NCBI GenBank assembly: GCA_904374385.1
Contig: CAJFGA010000017.1
Location: 1 to 33,026 of the forward strand
DNA from: an uncultured Clostridia bacterium
Lineage (GTDB): Bacteria > Bacillota > Clostridia > Christensenellales > Borkfalkiaceae
Length of the DNA stretch: 33,026 nt
Direction: 5' to 3'
Shown: positions 22,873-33,026 of the stretch, in pieces
How positions within the stretch are numbered: the stretch's first letter is position 1
How the letters are laid out: each line of letters starts with the position of its first letter
The notes under the pieces: model-generated
Database searches by the model: none
Told to the model about the DNA's origin: nothing
What the model saw: only the letters and a program-made list of their open reading frames with translations
Position numbers and translations under genes: made by a program

Positions 22873-25038
22873 CTATGATAAATTGTTCGGATCTTCTTCG
22901 ACATATACCAAAACGTCGCGCGAGGCATGCGGCAGAGAGCGGTCGTAAATTTCGGAAAGCAATTTGTCGCTCTTGATGCGCATGAGCACTTGATAACGGA
23001 ATTTGTTTTGGATCCGTTTGACGGGAGAGCGCATTTTATTGAAAAATAGAAATTCTTCCCGCTCTTTTTCATACAGAGCCTGGAGGGAAAACCAAATCTC
23101 TTTGAGCGCATCGAGCGCCTTTTTATCGTCTTCAGAAGAAATCATCACCCGCACGATCCTCGCAAAGGGCGGAAACGCCGTCGCTTTGCGCAGGGAAATC
23201 TCATGCTCAAAAAATCCTTTATAGTCGTTTTCGACTGCAAAACGCAGGATATAATTTTCCGGATCGTACGTCTGCAAGACGACTTTTCCCCTCTCTTCCG
23301 CGCGACCGCTTCTACCGGAAACCTGCGTTACGAGCTGAAAAGTACGTTCCCCGCTGCGGTAGTCGGAAAAGTGCAGGCTCATATCCGCATCGAGGATCCC
23401 CACGAGGGTAACGGCGGGAAAATCGTGCCCCTTTGCCACCATCTGCGTGCCGACGAGGATATCCGCCCGCCGTTCCGCAAATGCTTTCAGGATTTTATAG
23501 TGTCCTTCTTTGCCGGAGGTCGTATCGTTGTCCATGCGCAAAATGCGCGCGGAGGGATACATTTTTTTGAGCTCTCCCACCACTTTCTGCGTGCCCGTGC
23601 CCGTGTAATTGAGATGTATGCTGCCGCATTCGGGGCAGGCGGAAAGCATGTGGTACTGGGCGCCGCAGTAATGGCACTTCAAACAATCCTCCTCGCTGTG
23701 ATAGGTGAGAGATACGTCGCAGGAAGCGCACTTGGCGACATATCCGCATTCGCGGCAGATTACGCTCTGCGCAAATCCGCGCCGATTGATGAAGATGATC
23801 GCCTGTTTTCCCTTTTCGAGACAGTCTGCCAGCTCCTCGCGCAGCGCCGCCGAAAAGGCGGTGTTGTTGCCGCGGCGCACTTCCCGGCGCATATCCGCGA
23901 TGACGATTTCCGGCATCGGGCGGGCGTGGATGCGTTCGGGCAATTCCAAAAGACCGTATTCCCCTTCCTTCGCCTTGAGATATGTTTCCACCGACGGCGT
24001 CGCACTGCCGAGCACCAATTTGCAGCCGTTATATGCGGCGCGGAATTTTGCGATTTCGACCGTGCGGTAGCGCGGATTCGATTCGCTCGCATAGCTTTGG
24101 TCGTGTTCCTCGTCCATGACAATCACGCCCACATTTTCGACAGGCGCAAATACCGCGCTGCGGGCGCCGATCGCGATCTTCGCCTCGCCCGTCCGCAGCC
24201 GCCACCATTCATCAAATTTTTCTCCGGCGGAAAGGCCGCTGTGCAGGATCGCCGCGCTCTCTCCGAAGCGGGCGCGGAGCTGCTTGAACATCTGCGGCGT
24301 CAAAGCGATCTCCGGCACGAGAAAAATCGCACTTTTCCCCTGACGCAGCGCTTCGGCGATCAGGGTGAGATAAATTTCCGTCTTGCCGCTGCCCGTTACC
24401 CCGTGCAGCAGCTGCACGGTCTTATGAGAATTTTTGACCGCCTCGACCGCACTCTGTTGGGCGGGCGTCAACGGATGTTCCGCTCCTCCCGCCGCAAGGG
24501 CGGCATAAGGAGAACGGTTGACGCGCTCTTTTTCGACGCGCAGCGCCCCCTTTTTGACGAGTTCCGCCGCAGCCTGCCCGAATTTTTCGCGCAGGAGCGT
24601 ATAGTCTTCCCTGCCCTTTTCCTTCATGTGGGCGAGCACCGCCGCCTGCGCTTTGGCGCGGGAAGAAATTTCGATTTCCCGCTCGAACACGGCGACGTTT
24701 TTGAACAATTCGCGCACCGTGCCCTTCCGCATTTCGCCGGGCAGAAAAAGGCGCAAAACGAGCGCCTTGGGGCAATGATAGCGTGCCGCGATCTCGTCCA
24801 CCAAGCGCAGGCATTCTCCGTTCAGGGCGGGAATGCCATCCACGGCGGAGAGGATGCTCTTTAATTTTGCCGCATCGAAATCGCTCCCCTCTTTCAGCCG
24901 CATCACGAACCCGTCCACGACCCTGCCGCCGAAAGGGACTTTGACCTGGCTACCCGCCGCAACGCCGTCTATGGCGCGGTATTCGAATATTTTGTCCACC
25001 TCGCTGTGGGCGATGTCTACGATCACTTCCGCCGTCAT
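22873..25038 (-). CDS. priA: Primosomal protein N' (replication-restart helicase PriA)
   Basis: PriA is a superfamily 2 helicase that reloads the replisome at stalled forks. It has 721 residues. The N-terminal DNA-binding domain covers about 1-100 (VDKIFEYRAI, VKVPFGGR). Walker A is LLHGVTGSGKTEIY (about 210-223) and the DEEH box is VIVMDEEHDQSY (307-318). The zinc-binding module uses paired cysteines 428/431, 437/440, 455/458 and 468/471, followed by GTGTQKV. All expected motifs are intact. A terminator-like hairpin lies in the 78-bp gap between rpoZ and priA, so priA may be expressed at a reduced level relative to rpoZ. coaBC, usually between rpoZ and priA, is absent. Confidence 0.97.
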   Translation of the reverse strand: MTAEVIVDIAHSEVDKIFEYRAIDGVAAGSQVKVPFGGRVVDGFVMRLKEGSDFDAAKLKSILSAVDGIPALNGECLRLVDEIAARYHCPKALVLRLFLPGEMRKGTVRELFKNVAVFEREIEISSRAKAQAAVLAHMKEKGREDYTLLREKFGQAAAELVKKGALRVEKERVNRSPYAALAAGGAEHPLTPAQQSAVEAVKNSHKTVQLLHGVTGSGKTEIYLTLIAEALRQGKSAIFLVPEIALTPQMFKQLRARFGESAAILHSGLSAGEKFDEWWRLRTGEAKIAIGARSAVFAPVENVGVIVMDEEHDQSYASESNPRYRTVEIAKFRAAYNGCKLVLGSATPSVETYLKAKEGEYGLLELPERIHARPMPEIVIADMRREVRRGNNTAFSAALREELADCLEKGKQAIIFINRRGFAQSVICRECGYVAKCASCDVSLTYHSEEDCLKCHYCGAQYHMLSACPECGSIHLNYTGTGTQKVVGELKKMYPSARILRMDNDTTSGKEGHYKILKAFAERRADILVGTQMVAKGHDFPAVTLVGILDADMSLHFSDYRSGERTFQLVTQVSGRSGRAEERGKVVLQTYDPENYILRFAVENDYKGFFEHEISLRKATAFPPFARIVRVMISSEDDKKALDALKEIWFSLQALYEKEREEFLFFNKMRSPVKRIQNKFRYQVLMRIKSDKLLSEIYDRSLPHASRDVLVYVEEDPNNLS

Positions 25039-25051
25039 TTGTCTATCCGAT

Positions 25052-25083
25052 AAAAAACAGAAAGCCCCGAGGAAATTCGGAGC
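25052..25083 (-). terminator. Intrinsic terminator/attenuator between rpoZ and priA
   Basis: GCTCCGA pairs with TCGGGGC (one G-U) around a 6-base loop, followed on the minus strand by TTTCTGTTTTTT. It ends 14 bases before the priA start codon. No promoter is evident between it and priA, so it probably acts as a partial terminator within the operon. Confidence 0.65.
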
Positions 25084-25116
25084 GTCTTTTCTGCCTATCT
25101 TTTCCGCAAAGGAAAA

Positions 25117-25338
25117 TCAGTCTTTGGTCATGTGAAGGGTGCCGTTTTCGATCTCCTGGCAGGCGAGAGCGATCTCTTTGACGTTGCCGGGAAGCTCCTT
25201 GATGCCCTGATTCTGCTCCTGGTCGATGATCTGGCGGGCGCGCTTGGCGACCACTACGCACAGCGCATAACGGGATGCGGGATGTTCCTTAGTACCCAAT
25301 TTTTCTACCAAACTATCTACGGAAGGCTGATTGATCAT
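25117..25338 (-). CDS. rpoZ: RNA polymerase omega subunit
   Basis: Omega helps assemble RNA polymerase by chaperoning beta'. The 73-residue protein has the family core SRYALCVVVAKRARQI near residues 22-37, followed by an acidic helical tail. The ATG is preceded by GAGGT with 8-base spacing. It lies 88 bp after yicC; gmk, which usually separates the two in Firmicutes, is not here. Confidence 0.92.
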   Translation of the reverse strand: MINQPSVDSLVEKLGTKEHPASRYALCVVVAKRARQIIDQEQNQGIKELPGNVKEIALACQEIENGTLHMTKD

Positions 25339-25401
25339 TATGATTACCTCACAAAATTCTTTACAAAAATCATTCGATTTCCGAAACGGAAAACGTGCAA
25401 T

Positions 25402-25424
25402 AAAAACCGTGCCGAAGCTGCGGC
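25402..25424 (-). terminator. Weak hairpin with T tract between yicC and rpoZ
   Basis: On the minus strand, GCCG-CAGCTT-CGGC is followed after three bases by GTTTTTATT. The stem is short (4 bp), so this is at most a partial terminator. A second small palindrome (TTTCCG/CGGAAA) follows before rpoZ. Confidence 0.35.
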
Positions 25425-25426
25425 GC

Positions 25427-26302
25427 TCACTCTACATTTTGGATCTGCTCGCGCACCTTTTCGATCTCGTTTTTGAGTGCAAGCCCGCTGTTGGTCACCG
25501 CCAGATCGTTGCTCTTGGAACACACGGTGTTCGCCTCGCGGTTAAATTCCTGCACCAAAAAGTCGAGTTTCCTTCCGACCCGTTCCTCTTGGCAGATGGA
25601 ACGAAATTGCGCGATATGCGATTTTAAACGCGTCAGTTCTTCGTCGATGTTGGATTTGTCTACGAATACGGCGACCTCCGTCAAAAGGCGACCCTCGTCA
25701 TAATCGACGCCGGACAAGATCTCTTTCATGCGCTCCTCCTGCCTTTTGCGGTAATCCGCCGCGACCAGCGGGGCGCGCTCGCAGATACTTTCCACCAACG
25801 TTTGGATCGTCGCCATGCGCGAAAGCATATCCTCTTCCAGTTTTTTGCCCTCTTTCAGCCGCATCGCATTCAGATTATCGAGCGCGGCGTTGAGCGCCGC
25901 CGACAGCGCCGCCACCAACTCTTCGTCCGCACCCTGTACTTCTTCCTGCCGCACGACATCCGGGCACTTCAACAGAGCGCACAGCGTAAAATCGTCCTCA
26001 AGGGCGGGAAACAGCTCTTTCAGCTTCTGCACCGCCGCCACCCAACTCTGTGCCGCGGGCGCATCGACGTACAGATTTTTCGGCTTTTCGCGCTTATCGA
26101 CAAGGTTGATATAGATATCCGCATGCCCGCGCGTAAGTTTCTTGCGCACGGCAGTGCGGATGACCTCTTCATATGCGTTGAAAACTTTGGGGCTCTTTAC
26201 GGCAATATCGAGATAACGGTTGTTGACCGTCTTGATCTCGACGGTCATGTCGATCCCTTCCGCCTTGTATTCCCCTTTCCCGTAACCGGTCATGCTGAAC
26301 AT
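25427..26302 (-). CDS. yicC: YicC/YloC-family endoribonuclease
   Basis: This 291-residue protein has the typical start MFSMTGYGKGEY and VEIKTVNNRYLDIAVKSP, and the conserved C-terminus ERVGRKLDFLVQEFNREANT ending in EIEKVREQIQNVE. YicC proteins are metal-dependent endoribonucleases affecting small-RNA and mRNA turnover. GGGAG lies 9 bases before the ATG. It leads the yicC-rpoZ-priA-def-fmt-rsmB-rlmN unit with its own promoter. Confidence 0.94.
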   Translation of the reverse strand: MFSMTGYGKGEYKAEGIDMTVEIKTVNNRYLDIAVKSPKVFNAYEEVIRTAVRKKLTRGHADIYINLVDKREKPKNLYVDAPAAQSWVAAVQKLKELFPALEDDFTLCALLKCPDVVRQEEVQGADEELVAALSAALNAALDNLNAMRLKEGKKLEEDMLSRMATIQTLVESICERAPLVAADYRKRQEERMKEILSGVDYDEGRLLTEVAVFVDKSNIDEELTRLKSHIAQFRSICQEERVGRKLDFLVQEFNREANTVCSKSNDLAVTNSGLALKNEIEKVREQIQNVE

Positions 26303-26355
26303 GAAAGCCCGCTCCCTTGCGTATGCGCGCTGCGCGCCTTTATTTTTCGTCCCAT

Positions 26356-30725
<4,370 letters not shown>

Positions 30726-30783
30726 CTTATGTTTTGGCCCCGCGCGCACCGACGGCGCGCCCTATGCAATTTCGTTCCCTATA

Positions 30784-30812
30784 ATGATAACATATTTTGC
30801 CCCAAACGGCAA
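30784..30812 (-). promoter_or_regulatory. Promoter of pcrA-ligA
   Basis: TTGCCG (30812-30807), a 17-bp spacer and TATCAT (30789-30784). The 14 bases TGTTATCATTATAG around the -10 are identical to those at the rpe promoter. The -35 lies inside an inverted repeat (30795-30827). Confidence 0.65.
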
Positions 30813-30827
30813 GCATTCGGGGCAAAA
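30795..30827. repeat. 9-bp inverted repeat spanning the pcrA -35 box
   Basis: Perfect arms TTTTGCCCC (30795-30803) and GGGGCAAAA (30819-30827) are separated by 15 bases. No T tract follows on either strand, so a terminator is unlikely; it could be an operator or a transcript hairpin. It does not match the LexA boxes known to me. Confidence 0.55.
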
Positions 30828-30887
30828 CTGCGATGCGAGAAGATAAAATCATACACCGCCCTCAGCGCCTTTGCGATGCACCGCCAA

Positions 30888-31286
30888 TTATCCGCGCCGC
30901 TCAAATTCGCATTCTTTGCGGAAGCGTTCGAGCGCTTTCAAATATTTTTCGGAAAGGCGCAAGGTATAGCGCTGTTTGTCTTCATAGCTGAGCCGCGCAA
31001 ATTCCTCCTTGTCGGTCAGGCGGCCGATCGCGTCGCTCACCTCCCCTTCGGAAAGGAGCAGCGCTTTGACTTTTTCGTAAAACTCGTCGTCTTCGCCGCC
31101 GCGGATGGTATAGGTCACTTTGCCTGCGAAATACCGCTCGACCTTGCTTTCGTTCAGCCCCTCTTCCTTCGCGCGGGCAAGCTCTCCTGCCAGATCCTGC
31201 CGATAATTTTCCCAAAAACCGTTTTTCAGCCTCGCCTTCGCCTCCCGCGCGACGCTGCGGAAGTTCCTCGCCTCGTTTTTCGACAT
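30888..31286 (-). CDS. Conserved-looking hypothetical protein, charged and helical
   Basis: This 132-residue, highly charged protein has no membrane segment, no cysteine-rich motif and no signal peptide. It begins MSKNEARNFRSVAREAKARL, has a middle block KVTYTIRGGEDDEFYEKVKALL, and ends with SYEDKQRYTLRLSEKYLKAL, probably a long helix. I do not recognise a named family. A GGAGGG lies 9 bases before the ATG, and codon usage resembles neighbours, so it is very likely a real gene. It sits between the rpsU terminator and the pcrA promoter, probably alone; no strong promoter is visible, only a weak TTGCGC/ATAAAA pair. Function unknown. Confidence 0.85.
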   Translation of the reverse strand: MSKNEARNFRSVAREAKARLKNGFWENYRQDLAGELARAKEEGLNESKVERYFAGKVTYTIRGGEDDEFYEKVKALLLSEGEVSDAIGRLTDKEEFARLSYEDKQRYTLRLSEKYLKALERFRKECEFERRG

Positions 31287-31335
31287 CTTATACGACCCTC
31301 CGACAAATTTTTATTCAATACGGCAAATTTTGCGC

Positions 31336-31371
31336 AAACAAAAAGCCCGTTATCTTTCAATAACAGGCTTT
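31336..31371 (-). terminator. Intrinsic terminator of rpsU
   Basis: AAAGCCTGTTAT pairs with ATAACGGGCTTT (12 positions, one G-U) around a 6-base loop, followed on the minus strand by TTTGTTTG. It begins four bases after the rpsU stop codon. Confidence 0.9.
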
Positions 31372-31375
31372 TGTG

Positions 31376-31555
31376 TCAGTTCTTATTGCTTCTTTTTCTC
31401 GCCGCTTCCGACTTTTTCTTTCTTCTCACGGAAGGCTTCTCGTAATGTTCTTTACGGCGAAGATCTCCGATGATACCGTCGCGGGAGCACTTTCTTTTGA
31501 AGCGGCGCAATGCGCTGTCAATCGATTCGTTTTCTCCGACTCTGATCGTGGACAT
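31376..31555 (-). CDS. rpsU: 30S ribosomal protein bS21
   Basis: This 59-residue basic protein begins [20 protein letters not shown] and continues [26 protein letters not shown], the standard bS21 pattern. It binds near the anti-Shine-Dalgarno region of 16S rRNA and helps initiation. GAAGGAGGG lies 10 bases before the ATG at 31555. It follows mtaB and a HIT gene, as in many Clostridia, but has its own strong promoter and a strong terminator, so it can be expressed independently. Confidence 0.97.
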   Translation of the reverse strand: MSTIRVGENESIDSALRRFKRKCSRDGIIGDLRRKEHYEKPSVRRKKKSEAARKRSNKN

Positions 31556-31601
31556 GCCTTTTCAACCCTCCTTCGCCTTACGCAATTCGTTCAACGGTGT
31601 T

Positions 31602-31630
31602 ATTTTACCCGAATCGGCAAAAAATGTCAA
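31602..31630 (-). promoter_or_regulatory. Promoter of rpsU
   Basis: TTGACA (31630-31625), a 17-bp spacer and TAAAAT (31607-31602). Transcription would start near 31595. The 150 bases between this promoter and the HIT stop codon hold no gene or clear terminator that I can support. Confidence 0.88.
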
Positions 31631-31780
31631 GCTATTTTTCGGCCATTTTCGGTCGCGACAAAAAAAACCTTTTTTCGGCAAATCGGCACACATTCCGCAT
31701 CGAAAAAGCCTATCGTCTCGGATACAGTTTGATAATAGCGCGCCCTTTCTGTTCCGCGCAAGGCGCAAGAAAAATGTGCG

Positions 31781-32122
31781 TCAAATAAGTTTTTCGCCCA
31801 GATCCTGCCCGCCGAGGATGTGAATGTGCAGGTGGAACACCGTCTGCCCGGCATCTTTGCCCTGATTGACGATGAGGCGATAGCCGTTATCCAGCCCGAG
31901 CTGCTTTGCGACGTCGGGAATTTTCGCCAAACACTTTTTGAGGATCTCCGCCTGCTGCGCGTCCATCTCGGCAAGCGTCGCAAAGTGTGCCTTGGGCACG
32001 CACAGGCAGTGCACCTTGGCCTGCGGATTGATGTCGCGGAATACGAGCATGTCTTCATCCTCGTACACTTTGTTTGAGGGAATCTCCCCCGCGATGATCT
32101 TGCAGAAAATACAGTTTTCCAT
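31781..32122 (-). CDS. HIT-family purine nucleotide phosphoramidase (HinT-like)
   Basis: This 113-residue protein of the histidine-triad family begins ENCIFCKIIAGEIPS and carries the nucleotide-binding DINPQAKVHCLCVPKAH and the triad HLHIHILGG near its C-terminus. HinT enzymes hydrolyse AMP-lysine and similar phosphoramidates, including aminoacyl-adenylates made by tRNA synthetases. It starts one base after mtaB ends, with AAGGAGAAAT upstream, so the two are cotranscribed. Confidence 0.94.
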   Translation of the reverse strand: MENCIFCKIIAGEIPSNKVYEDEDMLVFRDINPQAKVHCLCVPKAHFATLAEMDAQQAEILKKCLAKIPDVAKQLGLDNGYRLIVNQGKDAGQTVFHLHIHILGGQDLGEKLI

Positions 32123-32123
32123 C

Positions 32124-33026
32124 TTATATTTCTCCTTTTTCGTCTATATTTTCGGCGAGGAGTCCATCCTTGAACGACTGACCCGCGCGCACGCGGATGC
32201 GCCCCTTCGCCTCGCCCGCGAGATACAGGCGGATGTAGTTTTGCGAATATCCTTCGCAATGACCGTTCCGCGATTCCTCGGGCACCATTTCCAAAATTTT
32301 TCCGATAAATTTCCGCTCGTATTCCCCCCGCAGCCGCTGTGCAAGCGAAAGCAGCCGATGCAGGCGCTCGCTCTTGACGTCGGGAGAGATCTCGCGCATC
32401 TTTGCAGCGACGGTACCCGTGCGGCGGCTGTACGGAAAGCAATGCATCTGCGAAAAGCCGATCTCCTCCGCAAAACGAAGGGTCTCTTCGAAATCGTCCT
32501 CCGTTTCGGCCGGAAATCCCGCGATGATATCCGTCGTAATCGCGGCATCGGGAAAAGCCCCGCGGATCATCGCGACGCGCGCACGGTAGTCATCTTTCGT
32601 GTAGTGGCGGTTCATCTTTTTGAGCACCCTTTCCGCCCCGCTCTGCAAAGACAGGTGAAAATGAGGCGCAAAGTGCCGCACCTTGACGGCCGCATTCAGC
32701 AGTTTTTCGGTCACGGCGTTCACTTCGAGAGAGCCGAGCCGTATGCGACTGTCCGCATCTTTGACCGCCAAAAGCAGATCGGCAAGCCCCTTTCCGCCAT
32801 CGTCGTAAGAGGAAATGTCAATGCCCGTAATGACCGCTTCCGCCGCGCCGCACGTCAAAATTTCCGCCGCCGCGCTCTCGATCTTCCGCGAGCGGCTTCT
32901 GCCGCGCAGGTAGGGAATGATACAATAGGAACAAAAATTATTGCAGCCGTCCTGTATTTTGACGAACGCGCGCGATTTGAAAGACTTAGGGGGAAGCAAT
33001 TCGTCGTATTCCCGGTCGTTTTCGTC
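32124..33026 (-). CDS. mtaB: tRNA (t6A37-C2) methylthiotransferase MtaB (5' end beyond window)
   Basis: This is the C-terminal 300 residues of a radical-SAM methylthiotransferase that adds a methylthio group to t6A37 of tRNA. The CxxxCxxC motif lies in VKIQDGCNNFCSYCIIPYLR, followed by GRSRSRK. Further blocks are FHLSLQSGAERVLKKMNR, TTDIIAGFPAETEDDFEET and FPYSRRTGT, and a C-terminal TRAM-like domain runs to the stop. The N-terminal UPF0004 domain with the second cluster lies beyond base 33026, and the frame is open to the edge. MtaB rather than MiaB or RimO is favoured by GCNNFCSYCIIPY and by the mtaB-HIT-rpsU order. Confidence 0.93.
   Translation of the reverse strand, partial: DENDREYDELLPPKSFKSRAFVKIQDGCNNFCSYCIIPYLRGRSRSRKIESAAAEILTCGAAEAVITGIDISSYDDGGKGLADLLLAVKDADSRIRLGSLEVNAVTEKLLNAAVKVRHFAPHFHLSLQSGAERVLKKMNRHYTKDDYRARVAMIRGAFPDAAITTDIIAGFPAETEDDFEETLRFAEEIGFSQMHCFPYSRRTGTVAAKMREISPDVKSERLHRLLSLAQRLRGEYERKFIGKILEMVPEESRNGHCEGYSQNYIRLYLAGEAKGRIRVRAGQSFKDGLLAENIDEKGEI

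Noticed and set aside
30795-30827. Inverted repeat as a terminator for the upstream hypothetical gene
   Set aside because: No T tract follows on either strand and the loop is 15 bases; its overlap with a -35 box suggests a different role.
30750-30860. Short minus-strand frame with ATG near 30850 upstream of pcrA
   Set aside because: It has no ribosome-binding site, overlaps the pcrA promoter and inverted repeat, and has no protein-like composition.
31627-32442. Long minus-strand frame across the HIT and mtaB genes
   Set aside because: It lies out of frame with two clear conserved genes and its translation is arginine- and serine-rich noise typical of GC-rich shadow frames.

Overview
The window is a stretch of bacterial chromosome with Firmicutes (Clostridia-type) character. 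The supporting signs are strong Shine-Dalgarno sequences, TTGACA/TATAAT-type promoters with 17-bp spacers, two [FeFe]-hydrogenase-family proteins, a NiaR regulator, a yybP-ykoY riboswitch, a PcrA helicase, and a spoVM-like gene pointing to a spore former or a descendant of one. The hydrogenases imply an anaerobe. The GC-rich coding sequence would suit an uncultured gut-type lineage, but that placement is inference. All genes except one (17036-17455) lie on the minus strand, so the window reads from high to low coordinates. I saw no tRNA, rRNA, CRISPR array, transposase or phage gene.

Right end, read leftwards (33026-30888): mtaB (cut by the window edge), a HIT-family protein, rpsU with its own promoter and terminator, and a small conserved-looking hypothetical protein. 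Then pcrA and ligA (30725-26381). Next comes a compact version of the classic Firmicutes cluster: yicC, rpoZ, priA, def, fmt, rsmB, rlmN, then rpe, thiN and a 28-codon spoVM (26302-17519). Compared with Bacillus, remA, gmk, coaBC and prpC-prkC-rsgA are missing from their usual slots. The rlmN-rpe slot holds a 56-codon open frame with no start codon. A bidirectional terminator separates spoVM from the only plus-strand gene, a flavin/pyridoxamine-oxidase-like protein.

Middle (16892-10243): the NAD operon nadA-nadB-nadC-niaR, whose promoter carries a TGTCTTGACA element over its -35 box, suggesting feedback repression by NiaR. It is followed by a P-type cation ATPase behind a consensus promoter, a Mn2+-type (yybP-ykoY) riboswitch and an intrinsic terminator. 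That arrangement suggests an Mn2+ (or Mn2+/Ca2+) exporter.

Left-centre (10145-5264): a four-gene redox-sensing operon: a NuoE-like 2Fe-2S protein, a PAS-containing putative sensory [FeFe] hydrogenase (HydS, group C type), a SpoIIE/PP2C phosphatase and a group B type [FeFe] hydrogenase. Its near-consensus promoter overlaps a perfect 22-bp palindrome. A nine-base half of that palindrome recurs just upstream of the last gene. A strong terminator ends the unit. This is the most interesting region: H2 or redox sensing wired to protein dephosphorylation.

Left end (5175-1): a small XRE regulator, a half-size ABC exporter broken by a one-base frameshift in an A8 tract, lon, and engB (cut by the window edge, coupled to lon by a TAATG overlap).
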